Positions 56,627-64,000 of a stretch of 64,000 nucleotides of DNA are shown here, in pieces. Source of the DNA: Nocardia gamkensis NBRC 108242 (lineage in GTDB: Bacteria > Actinomycetota > Actinomycetes > Mycobacteriales > Mycobacteriaceae). Both the position numbers and the translations under genes were made by a program. The DNA is taken from positions 62,001-126,000 of the forward strand of contig NZ_BDBM01000008.1 of assembly GCF_001612985.1 (NCBI RefSeq). Direction: 5' to 3'. A model generated the notes under the pieces. It saw only the letters and a list, made by a program, of their open reading frames with translations. It made no database searches and was not told where the DNA came from. The stretch's first letter is position 1. Every line of letters starts with the position of its first letter.

Positions 56627-57523
56627 TCAGATCTTCGCCGCGACGGCCTCGCAGGCTTCGAGCAACACCGGGACGAAACGATCGGCCTCGAGCACGCAAC
56701 ACGCGTGCCCGGCCGCGACACGGTGCGTGCTCGCCCCCGGGATCATGGTCGCCATCTCGACCTGCCGGTAGACCGGGACCGCCCGGTCCCGGGTCGTGAC
56801 GACCACGGCGGTCGGCATCGTCAGGCTCGGCAGCCACGCGGTCGCGTCGAAGCGCCCGACCGCGGCGAGCACCTGGGTGAGCGCCCAACCACTGGTACTG
56901 CGGAACTCGCCCAGTGCCCAGCGATCCAATCGCCCCGGCGTCCAAGTGACCACCGGGAGCTCGGGCAGACGCCCGGCGAGCTTCTCGGCCCGGCGGTAGG
57001 AGTAGGGCCCCACGGCGGCGGCGAAGGCCGCGAACGTTCGGTGAAAAGCGTGCTCGCGCCATTTCTCGCGGAACCGATAGGGCGTCGCGCAGAGCACCAG
57101 TCCGCTCACCCGGTCCGGATGGCGATTCGCCGCCAGCAGGCCGACGATCCCGCCCAGCGAGAACCCCGCGCAGATGGCCCGGTCCAGTCGCAGCGCGTCG
57201 AGCACGGCCACCACGTCGTCGGCGCAGTCCTCCAGGGTGAACCGCTCGGAGCGGATGCCGCGCCCGTGCCAGCGCTGGTCGAACAGGATCACCCGGTACC
57301 GCTGGGCCAGCGCCGCCAGCGACGGGAACCAGGTGAGGTACGCGGTACAGGCCGTGGCGTGCAGCAGCACGAGCGCGGGCGCGCCCTCCGGGCCCGGGAT
57401 GTCGACCACGTAGGTCCGGCCCCGGCCCGGCAGTTCGACCAGGCGCCCACCGGGCACCTCGGCGATGTCGGGCACCCGGAAACGTCCACCGAACCGCGTC
57501 GTGCTTCGGCCGGGGTTCGTCAT
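56627..57523 (-). CDS. Alpha/beta hydrolase
   Basis: 298 residues. Nucleophile elbow AGFSLGGI (Ser122), oxyanion-hole region LLHATACTA, and the catalytic His in AGHACCVLEADRFV near the end. A lipase, esterase or C-C hydrolase is possible. It lies 37 bp downstream of a perfect TAGAACGCGTTCTA box (57560-57573). Given the KstR-type site and its neighbours, a role in sterol or acyl-lipid metabolism is likely. No operon partner; the convergent neighbour is the WS/DGAT gene. Confidence 0.87.
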   Translation of the reverse strand: MTNPGRSTTRFGGRFRVPDIAEVPGGRLVELPGRGRTYVVDIPGPEGAPALVLLHATACTAYLTWFPSLAALAQRYRVILFDQRWHGRGIRSERFTLEDCADDVVAVLDALRLDRAICAGFSLGGIVGLLAANRHPDRVSGLVLCATPYRFREKWREHAFHRTFAAFAAAVGPYSYRRAEKLAGRLPELPVVTWTPGRLDRWALGEFRSTSGWALTQVLAAVGRFDATAWLPSLTMPTAVVVTTRDRAVPVYRQVEMATMIPGASTHRVAAGHACCVLEADRFVPVLLEACEAVAAKI

Positions 57524-57559
57524 GACGCACCTCCCGAGCGGTCACACCGAAGACACTCT

Positions 57560-57573
57560 TAGAACGCGTTCTA
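57560..57573. promoter_or_regulatory. KstR-type palindrome before alpha/beta hydrolase gene
   Basis: TAGAACGCGTTCTA, a perfect 14-bp palindrome matching TnnAACnnGTTnnA, 37 bp upstream of the minus-strand hydrolase start. Only the central two bases differ from the box at 55159. Confidence 0.72.
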
Positions 57574-57820
57574 CATAAGCATGACACAGCGTTGGACCGG
57601 ACGGACGCGAGGCGCTCCTAGCCGAGGCACACGATCGCCTTCGCGCCACATCGGCGAACGTGCCGACACGCCGCGGATCGACCTACACCCCTCCGCTCGT
57701 TACCGGCTCCCCGAGGCCGAGGCGTCCGATGTCCCACTCACCGGGCCCGGCAGCGTCACCGACCACTTCCCAGCGACTACCTGGGTTACCGTCGCGAGAC
57801 GCGCCCACCAGGCGCGTTTC

Positions 57821-57834
57821 TGTAACGTGTTACA
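57821..57834. promoter_or_regulatory. KstR-like dyad before hydroxysteroid dehydrogenase-like gene
   Basis: TGTAACGTGTTACA fits TnnAACnnGTTnnA and sits 28 bp before the SDR ATG. Arms differ from the two other boxes (GT...AC rather than AG...CT), so a different TetR-type repressor with a related site is possible. Confidence 0.55.
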
Positions 57835-57862
57835 GACAGTTCGAGAGACGGAGGTACCCCGG

Positions 57863-58606
57863 ATGGGGCGGTTGACCGGCAAAGTGGCGTTGATCAGCGG
57901 CGGAGCGCGCGGCATGGGCGCGGCGCACGCCAGGGCCCTGGTCGCCGAGGACGCGCGCGTGGTGCTGGGCGACGTGCTCGACGACGAGGGCACCGCGGTC
58001 GCCGCGGAACTCGGCGACAACGCCGCCTACGTCCACCTCGACGTGCGCGAGCCGGGCGACTGGCGCAAGGCCGTCGACGAGGCGGTACAGCGGTACGGGT
58101 CGCTGAGCGTCCTGGTGAACAACGCGGGCATCGTGAACGGCAACCTGCTCGTCGCGTTCGAACTGGCCGAATGGCAGCGGATCATCGACATCAACCTCAC
58201 CGGCACGTTCCTCGGCATGCAGGCCGCCACGCCCGCGATGATCGAGGCGGGCGGCGGCTCGATCGTCAACATCTCCTCCGTCGAGGGCATGCGCGGCAGC
58301 CCGGGCCTGCACGGCTACACGGCCACCAAGTTCGCCGTGCGGGGGCTCACCAAGTCCACCGCGCTCGAACTGGCGCAGTACAAGATCCGGGTGAATTCCG
58401 TGCATCCCGGCATGATTCGCACTCCGATGACGGAGAACATCCCCGAGGACTTCCTGCAGATCCCGCTCGGTCGCGCCGCCGACCCGGCCGAGGTCTCCGC
58501 GCTGGTGACCTACCTGGCCAGCGACGAGTCGTCGTACTCCACCGGTGCCGAGTTCATCGTCGACGGCGGTCTGACCGTGGGCGTTCCGCACAAGAGCTTC
58601 GGCTGA
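57863..58606 (+). CDS. Short-chain dehydrogenase, FabG3-like hydroxysteroid dehydrogenase
   Basis: 247 residues from ATG 57863 (GGAGG nine bases upstream). Rossmann motif GGARGMGA (residues 13-20), NNAGI (86-90), catalytic Ser139, Tyr152 and Lys156 in SSVEGMRGSPGLHGYTATK. Closest remembered relative is mycobacterial FabG3 (Rv2002), a 3alpha,20beta-hydroxysteroid dehydrogenase; the ends HPGMIRTPMTENIPEDF and YLASDESSYSTGAEFIVDGG fit well. The upstream KstR-like dyad and neighbouring lipid genes support a steroid role; this is inference. Stands alone, convergent with the YdcF gene two bases from its stop. Confidence 0.88.
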   Translation: MGRLTGKVALISGGARGMGAAHARALVAEDARVVLGDVLDDEGTAVAAELGDNAAYVHLDVREPGDWRKAVDEAVQRYGSLSVLVNNAGIVNGNLLVAFELAEWQRIIDINLTGTFLGMQAATPAMIEAGGGSIVNISSVEGMRGSPGLHGYTATKFAVRGLTKSTALELAQYKIRVNSVHPGMIRTPMTENIPEDFLQIPLGRAADPAEVSALVTYLASDESSYSTGAEFIVDGGLTVGVPHKSFG

Positions 58607-58607
58607 G

Positions 58608-59606
58608 TCATCGGCCGGTGGCCAGCAGCACGAGGGGCGGCAGCGCCGCCGACGCGAGGCCCATGAGCACATTGCTCCACTTGTAGGCCACCAGCAACGC
58701 CGCGAATTCGCGCAGGAAAGCGCTCGGCAGGTAGTAGAAGGCGGTCCTGGCGCCCGTCACCTCGGCATCCAGGCGGAGGCGGCGCGCCAGGATCGCCGTG
58801 CGCAGCACGTGGAAATTGCTCGTCACCAGCACCATGCGCGTGGTGGCGCCGCGCTCGCCGAGCAGCCGCTTGGTGAAGAGCAGATTCTCCTCGGTGGTTT
58901 CCGAGCGATCCTCCAGCACCACGTGGTCTTCGGGCACCCCATGGCGGATCAGGTAGTCCGCCATCGCCGACGCCTCGGAAACCTCCTCATCGGAACCCCT
59001 GCCGCCACTGGCGATCAACAGCGGGGCGCGTCCCGCGTCGGCTTCGCCACGGTAGACCTCGATCGCGCGATCCAGGCGCGCGGCCAGCAACGGCGGCACC
59101 TCGCCGTCGACCAACCCGGCGCCGTGCACCACGATCGCGTCCATCTCGGGACGATAGGACAGCAGGCCGTAGCAGAGCGAATACAACAGGAACGCCGCGA
59201 ACAGGAAACCGACGTAGCTGATCGCCATCGTCAGCGAGGCCAGCAGCACTACCAGCCAGCGATTTTCGGTCACCAAGGCGAGAGCCAGCACCACATAGGG
59301 CACCAGCAGCCCGAAGCCGAGCCCGAGCGGCAGCAGATTCGGCAGACGCCACCCCTCTCGACGCACCAATTGCGCGCCGTTGGCGATCGACAACCCGGCG
59401 AGCACCAAGACCAGCAGCGGCGACAGGAGCACCAGCAGCGGTGCGAGCACCACCGGCAGATCCCCTTCGGCCACCCGGCCCACCGCCCACGCGCCGACGA
59501 ACCCCGCCCCGAGAAGCAGCAGCACTCCATGTCCCAGCCGCCTGCGGTCCCTGCCGAATCGCACCGCGAACACACCGAGCAGGACCACACCGACCAGCAG
59601 AAGCAC
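58608..59606 (-). CDS. YdcF/SanA-like DUF218 membrane protein
   Basis: 332 residues from GTG 59606 (the frame is open to 59711 but this start begins the first membrane helix). Five or six hydrophobic segments in the N-terminal 160 residues, then a DUF218 domain: DAIVVHGAGLVDGEVPPLLAARLDRAIEVYRGE, IASGGRGSDEEVSEASAMADYLIRHGVPEDHVVLEDRSETTEENLLFTKRLLG and VTSNFHVLRTAILARRL. The motif SETTEEN is diagnostic. SanA-type proteins influence envelope permeability and vancomycin sensitivity; a sugar- or lipid-processing activity is suspected. Substrate unknown. Convergent with the SDR gene. Confidence 0.88.
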   Translation of the reverse strand: MLLLVGVVLLGVFAVRFGRDRRRLGHGVLLLLGAGFVGAWAVGRVAEGDLPVVLAPLLVLLSPLLVLVLAGLSIANGAQLVRREGWRLPNLLPLGLGFGLLVPYVVLALALVTENRWLVVLLASLTMAISYVGFLFAAFLLYSLCYGLLSYRPEMDAIVVHGAGLVDGEVPPLLAARLDRAIEVYRGEADAGRAPLLIASGGRGSDEEVSEASAMADYLIRHGVPEDHVVLEDRSETTEENLLFTKRLLGERGATTRMVLVTSNFHVLRTAILARRLRLDAEVTGARTAFYYLPSAFLREFAALLVAYKWSNVLMGLASAALPPLVLLATGR

Positions 59607-59803
59607 CGGGCCACGGTAGCCGACCGGGGGACGGCGCGCCCCTGCGTCGACAAGCGGCGCGGCTACCTCGGCTTTTTTCGATCGTCCCCTACAGTGTGCA
59701 GGTCCAGGCATCGGTCAAAGCGACCGGCGGCCGGGAGCATTCGACTTCAGCACACCAGCGTTACGGAACAGCACGTCGTGATGAATGGGAGTCGTCGAAA
59801 ACC

Positions 59804-60994
59804 ATGCTTCGATTGGTCATCGCCACCGCCGCGGCCGCGCTCTGCGTGATCACACCGCAAGCCGCAGCGCAGCCGATCTATCCCGCACCCGATCCGGATC
59901 CGTTCTACGCCACCCCGGCCGGCCTGGATCGCGCCGCACCCGGCGATGTCCTCGCCGTACGGCAGATGCCCGCACTGCCCGTATTCCCGGGCTCGACGGT
60001 CACGATGCTCAAGTTCCGCTCCACCAACTCCGTGGGCGACGCGATCGCGGCCACCACTACCGTGCTGACTCCGCCGAATCCCACCCCCGGTCGGCCGCTG
60101 CTGTCCTACCAGCACATCATCAACGCACTCGGCACCCAGTGCTCGGTCTCGCGTGTGCTCTACACCAGCGATCCCAACCTGGCGGTGCGCGAAGCACCCG
60201 CGCTCAACGCCCTGCTGCTGCGCGGCTGGTCGGTCGCTCTCCCCGATCATCTGGGCCCGACCAGCGCCTACGGTGCCGCGAAACTCGGTGGCATGATCAC
60301 CCTGGACGGTCTGCGCGCCGCCCGGCGGGTCGCGGAACTGGGACTGGTGGACAGCCCGATCGCCCTGCTCGGCTACTCCGGCGGCGGCATGGCGAGTTCG
60401 TGGGCGGCCGCGCTGGCGCCGACCTACGCGCCGGAACTGCCGCTCGCCGGGGTGGCGGCGGGCGGGGTGCCGATGAATCTGGTCAAGATGATCGAGGGTC
60501 TGGGCTACGCGCCGCACGCGGCATTCGGCCTCGCCTTCGCGGCGGCCCTCGGACTGGAGCGGGAATACCCGGCACGGCTGCCGGTGAGCGAGCAACTGAA
60601 TTCGGTCGGATTGGCGGTGCGCAACAGGATCGCCGACAGTTGCACGAACGAGATCCTCCTGGCAGGCGCAGGGCGCGGCATCGTGGACGTGGCGGCCTCG
60701 AATTCGCTGGCCGACGACCCGCGCGCTCGCGGGGTGCTCGAGGAGAACAGTCTGGAACTCTACGACGGTATTCCGGCCGTGCCGCTCTACCAATGGCGCG
60801 CGGAGAACGACGCGCTGATCCCGGTGGAGTCGGTCGATGCCACGCTCGGGCGGTATTGCCGTGCGGGCGTGCGCGTGCAATACGAGAAATTCCTCAGCCC
60901 GGACCATTTGTCCGCCGCCGTACTCGGAATCCCGTCCGCGCTCGATTGGTTGGACGCGCGCCTGCACGACATGCCCGCACCGAGTAATTGCTGA
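59804..60994 (+). CDS. Secretory lipase (LIP family, PF03583)
   Basis: 396 residues from ATG 59804. Signal peptide of about 22 residues (LVIATAAAALCVITPQAAAQ). The mature chain follows fungal-type secretory lipases: RQMPALPVFPGSTVTMLKFRSTN, TVLTPPNPTPGRPLLSYQHIINALGTQC, and the nucleophile GYSGGGMASSWAA. Later Asp and His candidates are ALIPVESVD and SPDHLS. It should act on acylglycerols or other esters outside the cell. A disulphide between Cys residues at the LGTQC and ADSCTNE positions is likely. A perfect hairpin follows the stop. Actinomycetes often hold several copies. Confidence 0.88.
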   Translation: MLRLVIATAAAALCVITPQAAAQPIYPAPDPDPFYATPAGLDRAAPGDVLAVRQMPALPVFPGSTVTMLKFRSTNSVGDAIAATTTVLTPPNPTPGRPLLSYQHIINALGTQCSVSRVLYTSDPNLAVREAPALNALLLRGWSVALPDHLGPTSAYGAAKLGGMITLDGLRAARRVAELGLVDSPIALLGYSGGGMASSWAAALAPTYAPELPLAGVAAGGVPMNLVKMIEGLGYAPHAAFGLAFAAALGLEREYPARLPVSEQLNSVGLAVRNRIADSCTNEILLAGAGRGIVDVAASNSLADDPRARGVLEENSLELYDGIPAVPLYQWRAENDALIPVESVDATLGRYCRAGVRVQYEKFLSPDHLSAAVLGIPSALDWLDARLHDMPAPSNC

Positions 60995-61000
60995 GGGCGG

Positions 61001-61031
61001 CCCGGTCGGCGGCAATTCACCGCCGACCGGG
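61001..61031. terminator. Perfect hairpin terminator after secretory lipase
   Basis: CCCGGTCGGCGG-CAATTCA-CCGCCGACCGGG, 12-bp perfect stem, directly after the lipase stop and before the convergent CsbD-like gene. Serves both. Confidence 0.85.
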
Positions 61032-61069
61032 ACCGGATCGCTCCGCCACATCGGAGCTCCCGACGGGAG

Positions 61070-61321
61070 CTAGACGTCCTTGCCGCTCTCGTACGCGTTC
61101 TGCCGCGCCTCGTCGAGATCCGCGTCCGCACGGGCCTTTTCGGCCTCGGCTTCCTTCTGCGCCGCGTCCCGCTGGGACTCGGCCTTGTCCTGCTGGGCGC
61201 GACCCTCTTTCTTCAGGTTCTCGTCACCGGTGACGACGCCAGCGGCTTCCTTCGCCTTCCCCTTGATGTCCTCGACGACACCCTCGACAGCTTCCCGGGG
61301 TCCGCTCTGATGCTCCGGCAT
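61070..61321 (-). CDS. CsbD-family stress protein, longer form
   Basis: 83 residues from ATG 61321 (GGGAGG upstream). The first half has the CsbD signature (VEGVVEDIKGKAKEAAGVVTGDENLKKEGRAQQDKA), the second a highly charged Glu/Ala/Lys stretch (QKEAEAEKARADADLDEARQNAYE) predicted as a coiled coil. It differs from the 57-residue copy at 20984-21157 by this tail. Stress-induced hydrophilic proteins of this type are sigma-B/F targets in several actinomycetes; a promoter motif was not confirmed. Confidence 0.85.
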   Translation of the reverse strand: MPEHQSGPREAVEGVVEDIKGKAKEAAGVVTGDENLKKEGRAQQDKAESQRDAAQKEAEAEKARADADLDEARQNAYESGKDV

Positions 61322-61563
61322 CACATACCTCCCATTGATTAGTCGGCTGACATCCGCCGCATACCCGTCCCCGACGTCATCAATCGTCCTGTGACTCCCC
61401 CCACCTGCCACATCCACAACCGGACACGCCGTCATCCGACGGAGAGAACTGCGCCGTTTGGCGAATTCCCGGTGGGACGTGGCTCGAATGCCACTGGGCG
61501 GCAACGGGCCTCGTCGATACATTCGATTCGCCGAAGACCCTGCTCATAAGGAGTCCGCCGATC

Positions 61564-61959
61564 ATGAGTTATGTCGCGCCGATACTGATCGGCGTCCTGT
61601 ACGCGCTGGCCATGTCGGCGATTCCCGAGCCGCATCGCCGCCGTTTCAACGCCGTCATGGTCGCCGGCGCGGGAGCCGCCTACCTCAGCGGAGGCGGATT
61701 CGGCGGCTGGGAATTCGTCTTCACCGCCGCCGTCACCTACTGCGCCTACCGGGGACTGGAGTCCTGGACGTTCATCGGCATCGCCTGGCTTCTGCATACC
61801 GCCTGGGACCTGTTGCACCACTTCAAAGGGAGTCCCATCATCCCGTTCGCGCACGACTCCTCCCTGGGCTGCGCGATCTGCGACCCGGTGATCGCCGCCT
61901 GGTGCCTTTACGGCGGACCCTCGCTCTTCCGCCTGCGCCGCGAGGCCGCCGTTTCCTGA
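61564..61959 (+). CDS. DUF6010 membrane protein
   Basis: 131 residues, four hydrophobic segments: APILIGVLYALAMSAIP, FNAVMVAGAGAAYLSGG, FVFTAAVTYCAYRGLESW, and WTFIGIAWLLHTAWDLLHHF. The motif HTAWDLLHHFKGSPIIPF and the paired cysteines LGCAICDPVIAAW are typical of DUF6010. The His/Cys residues may bind metal or haem, though nothing is known. An AAGGAG lies before the ATG. No operon partner; the convergent CsbD gene ends 240 bp away on the other side. Confidence 0.8.
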   Translation: MSYVAPILIGVLYALAMSAIPEPHRRRFNAVMVAGAGAAYLSGGGFGGWEFVFTAAVTYCAYRGLESWTFIGIAWLLHTAWDLLHHFKGSPIIPFAHDSSLGCAICDPVIAAWCLYGGPSLFRLRREAAVS

Positions 61960-62051
61960 CCGCTGCCGTCGTGGGTGACCTGACGGATGCCGCAGCGAGC
62001 TGGACGAGTCACTTCCCGCCACTACGGGTAAATCGCCGCACGAGCGGCCGA

Positions 62052-62444
62052 TCAGTATCCAGAGCGCGGCTCGAAACCGGGGTCGGGGAGAGAGGGCGGC
62101 TCGGCCGGCGGCGGCTGCACCGGTTTCGGCTGCGGCGCGGGCTGCGGGACCCGTACGACGGGAGCCTCGACCGGCGGCGGAGCAGCGGCTTCCGGTACGG
62201 CTGCTTCGGACGCGACGACCTCCGGCACGGCGGCTTCGGGCGCAGCGGCTTCCGGCGGCCGGTTCGCGGCTTCCGAAACGATCGGCGGCGCGGGCTCCGC
62301 GACCGGCGCCGGATCCGTAACCGACGTCGGCGAGACAGCGCCGACAGGCGACGGCTCGGACGGCTCGCCGCAACCCCCGATCGCGAGGACGGCGAAACCG
62401 GTCGCGATCAGCAATCGGCGAGATCCGAATCGGCTGGTGCGCAC
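62052..62444 (-). CDS. Pro/Ala-rich lipoprotein
   Basis: 130 residues. Signal peptide with lipobox (LIATGFAVLAIGGC, Cys at about residue 25), then low-complexity Pro/Ala/Glu/Val repeats (EAAAPEAAVPEVVASEAAVP and similar). No structured domain is evident. The extended repeats suggest a spacer through the cell wall or mycomembrane. Biased composition makes the coding assignment less certain, but the signal/lipobox and divergent gene arrangement with the SGNH hydrolase support it. Confidence 0.65.
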   Translation of the reverse strand: MRTSRFGSRRLLIATGFAVLAIGGCGEPSEPSPVGAVSPTSVTDPAPVAEPAPPIVSEAANRPPEAAAPEAAVPEVVASEAAVPEAAAPPPVEAPVVRVPQPAPQPKPVQPPPAEPPSLPDPGFEPRSGY

Positions 62445-62557
62445 GGTGCCAGGCTAATCGCGGGCCTCATCGAGGGCAGTCCTCCGTTCGACCGACAGCG
62501 GCGGACGGCGCGGCGACGCGATACTGGATCCTCCTGTGCCATCGAAAGATTGGGTGT

Positions 62558-63469
62558 GTGATGAGGTCGCTCCGAGGGAGGTCGACGGTCACCGCGATGC
62601 TCGCGGCGGTGTCGTTGGCCGTCCTGATCCCTGGCACGACCGCCGTGGCCGATCCGGCCGGCGGGACCACACTGGTCGTTCTGGGCGATTCGTTCACGGC
62701 GACCGCCCCCGTCCTGGGCCACGCCGACGACGGATGCACCCGTTCGCCCTCTTCCTGGCCGAACCAACTCGCGGCGGCGACACAGCCGGCCGGGACGGCC
62801 CAATTCCTCGACGTGTCCTGCAACGGTGGCACGATCGACACCGGCAACGGCTGGACGCTTGTGCACCAGGCACGAAAGGCGTTCGCACAGGGTGGTTTCG
62901 GGCCCGACACCCGGGTCGTCCTGATCCAAGCCGGACTGAACGACGTGTGGGGCAACTCGACCGGAACGGCGTTCCCCTCGACCGACTGTCTACTCAATAT
63001 CGTGGTCGGGTGCGGGTTCGACGCCGCCGATCAGAACCGGCTGCCCGACTACCGCGCGGTGACCGGCTCCGGTTACGCCGATCGGGTACGCGAGGTCGTC
63101 ACGTTCGTGCGTTACTACGCACCGAAGGCCCGGGTGGCACTCGTGGGGTATCCGGAAGTGTTCCCGGCGGGACAGTCGACCGCGTGCATGGATCTCGCTG
63201 TGGCCGGGCGGGTCGTCCAGCCGCGCGCGGAAGGCTATATCGCGTACCTCGATCGGGTCCAGGACGCGCAGCGGACGGCCGCAGGGCTGTTGGGGATCGA
63301 ATTCGTCGACCTGCGCGCCGTCACCACGGGGCACGCCAGTTGTTCGGACGATCCGTGGATCAGCGGCCTTGCCGGCGCCGACTCACCGTTCGACGGCGCA
63401 CCGGTACATCCCAACGCGCGGGGCAACGGCGTCGTCGCCGACCGGATGCGACAGCAATTCGGGCTCTGA
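62558..63469 (+). CDS. Secreted SGNH/GDSL-family hydrolase
   Basis: 303 residues; start GTG 62558 or ATG 62561. Signal peptide of about 31 residues ending ADPAGG. GDSL block I is VVLGDSF (Ser45), block III-type GLNDVWGN, and the catalytic Asp-His pair is in PVHPNARGN near the C-terminus. Four cysteines suggest two disulphides. Members are extracellular esterases, lipases or carbohydrate esterases. It is followed, 13 bp on, by an OafA-type acyltransferase: such SGNH and OafA pairs often add and remove acyl groups on polysaccharide or lipid. Divergent from the lipoprotein gene. Confidence 0.86.
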   Translation: MMRSLRGRSTVTAMLAAVSLAVLIPGTTAVADPAGGTTLVVLGDSFTATAPVLGHADDGCTRSPSSWPNQLAAATQPAGTAQFLDVSCNGGTIDTGNGWTLVHQARKAFAQGGFGPDTRVVLIQAGLNDVWGNSTGTAFPSTDCLLNIVVGCGFDAADQNRLPDYRAVTGSGYADRVREVVTFVRYYAPKARVALVGYPEVFPAGQSTACMDLAVAGRVVQPRAEGYIAYLDRVQDAQRTAAGLLGIEFVDLRAVTTGHASCSDDPWISGLAGADSPFDGAPVHPNARGNGVVADRMRQQFGL

Positions 63470-63482
63470 GCAGGCCTCGCCC

Positions 63483-64000
63483 ATGCTGCCCGACCACCGT
63501 CCAGGCACCGAACTGCCCGCCCTCACCGGCGCTCGATGGTGGGCGGCCTTCGCGGTATTCGTCTTGCACGCACTGGTGTTCCTTCCGGTCTACCCCTTCC
63601 AGAAGTCACAGCTGTTCCGCACCATCCACGGCTTCGTTCCCATGCAATTGGGCGCGGCGGGGGTGACCTTCTTCTTCGTGCTGTCCGGCTTCGTCATCTA
63701 CTGGTCGTGCCGCGACGGTAAGTCGGTCCGGCTGTTCTATCGCCGCCGGATCCTGAAGATCTACCCGACCCACTTGGTCGCCGCACTGGTATTCGTCGTC
63801 GCGGCGGGCGTACCGCTGGCCCGTCCGGTGGTGTGGGCGCCGAACCTTCTGCTGGTGCACACCTGGGTGCCGAAGTGGACCACGCTGGGAGGGCTCAATG
63901 TGCCGTCCTGGTCGCTGTGTGCGGAACTGCTCTTCTACCTCAGTTTCCCCCTTGTCGCACCGGCTGTCGCCCGGATTCCGCGGCACAGACTGTGGTGGGC
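63483..64000 (+). CDS. Membrane acyltransferase (OafA/AT3 type), 3' truncated by window end
   Basis: 172 codons to the window end, no stop. Starts MLPDHRPGTELPALTGARWWAAFAVFVLHAL, the classic AT3 opening (LTGxRxxAAxxVxxxH) with the catalytic-type His in the first helix. Then GAAGVTFFFVLSGFVIYWSCRDGKSVRLFYRRRILKIYPTHLVAAL with the RRxLRIxP-like motif, and LLVHTWVPKW...NVPSWSLCAELLFYLSFPLVAP. Integral membrane acyltransferases transfer acetyl or other acyl groups to extracellular sugars. Close spacing to the SGNH hydrolase implies an operon. C-terminal half unseen. Confidence 0.88.
   Translation, partial: MLPDHRPGTELPALTGARWWAAFAVFVLHALVFLPVYPFQKSQLFRTIHGFVPMQLGAAGVTFFFVLSGFVIYWSCRDGKSVRLFYRRRILKIYPTHLVAALVFVVAAGVPLARPVVWAPNLLLVHTWVPKWTTLGGLNVPSWSLCAELLFYLSFPLVAPAVARIPRHRLWW

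Larger units (their letters stand above)
57524..57862. other. Divergent promoter region with two KstR-type boxes
   Basis: 339 bp between the alpha/beta hydrolase (minus) and the SDR (plus). It contains the palindromes 57560-57573 and 57821-57834, each close to one of the genes. A reading frame runs through it in line with the SDR, but it lacks a ribosome site and family likeness, so no extra gene is called. Confidence 0.55.

Noticed and set aside
1-64000. CRISPR arrays, insertion sequences, rRNA genes and integrases
   Set aside because: No regularly spaced repeats, transposase or integrase motifs, or rRNA-like sequence were seen on either strand.

Overview
The window is high-GC chromosomal DNA from a mycolic-acid-producing actinomycete, most likely a Nocardia or close relative. 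This is inferred from gene content: an antigen-85-type mycolyltransferase, a PapA-type condensation-domain acyltransferase, GpgS (methylglucose lipopolysaccharide pathway), an MMPL transporter, a wax ester synthase/DGAT, CYP125 (cholesterol side-chain oxidation), an EphD-like fusion and a FabG3-like hydroxysteroid dehydrogenase. GTG starts, ATGA overlaps and GC-rich hairpin terminators are common. No rRNA, insertion sequence, CRISPR array, integrase or replication origin was seen. There is one tRNA (anticodon CAU, minus strand, 48285-48358).

Layout. 0-6 kb: an HNH protein, then a minus-strand run of two tandemly duplicated Tat-type DUF1254/DUF1214 lipoproteins, CYP125 and a TetR regulator. 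5.9-8.2 kb: two inverted paralogous small membrane proteins and a TerD-VWA protein. 8.2-13.6 kb: a coupled operon of PapA-like acyltransferase, DHA2 exporter and GpgS, divergent from a secreted mycolyltransferase. 13.6-21 kb: a gene remnant, AI-2E permease, OsmC, MetY, small hypotheticals, an XRE-regulator remnant, CutA and CsbD. 21-26 kb: MMPL/MarR divergent pair, the anti-sigma/SigF pair and DUF4254. 26-32 kb: VOC protein, a frameshifted GlxA regulator, Kup, and a trypsin-like protease fused to a NUC1 nuclease. 32-41 kb: P450/ferredoxin operon, a large AfsR-type regulator and a DrrAB-type ABC operon with DUF4097. The two operons share the same four-heptamer operator. 41-48 kb: an accessory-looking stretch ending at the tRNA, with a small gene under an SOS-like box, a Gfo/Idh-DegT-Nudix operon, XRE(DUF5919)-Nudix and an HD protein. 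48-64 kb: F420 and quinone oxidoreductases, a Cys/Gly/His-tailed protein, an operon of ferritin-like protein, flavin/2Fe-2S reductase and EphD-like protein, then wax ester synthase, alpha/beta hydrolase and FabG3-like SDR. These last transcription units carry KstR-type palindromes (TnnAACnnGTTnnA). A secretory lipase, CsbD, DUF6010, an SGNH hydrolase and a truncated membrane acyltransferase close the window.

Three modules stand out. (1) A self-contained AfsR-type regulon: the regulator, a P450/ferredoxin pair and an export operon, linked by direct heptamer repeats with 11/11/12-bp periodicity. (2) A putative acylated glucosylglycerate glycolipid module (PapA-MFS-GpgS) next to a mycolyltransferase. 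(3) A cytoplasmic trypsin-NUC1 fusion that looks like a protease-gated nuclease effector. Lipid/steroid metabolism is the common theme at both ends of the window.
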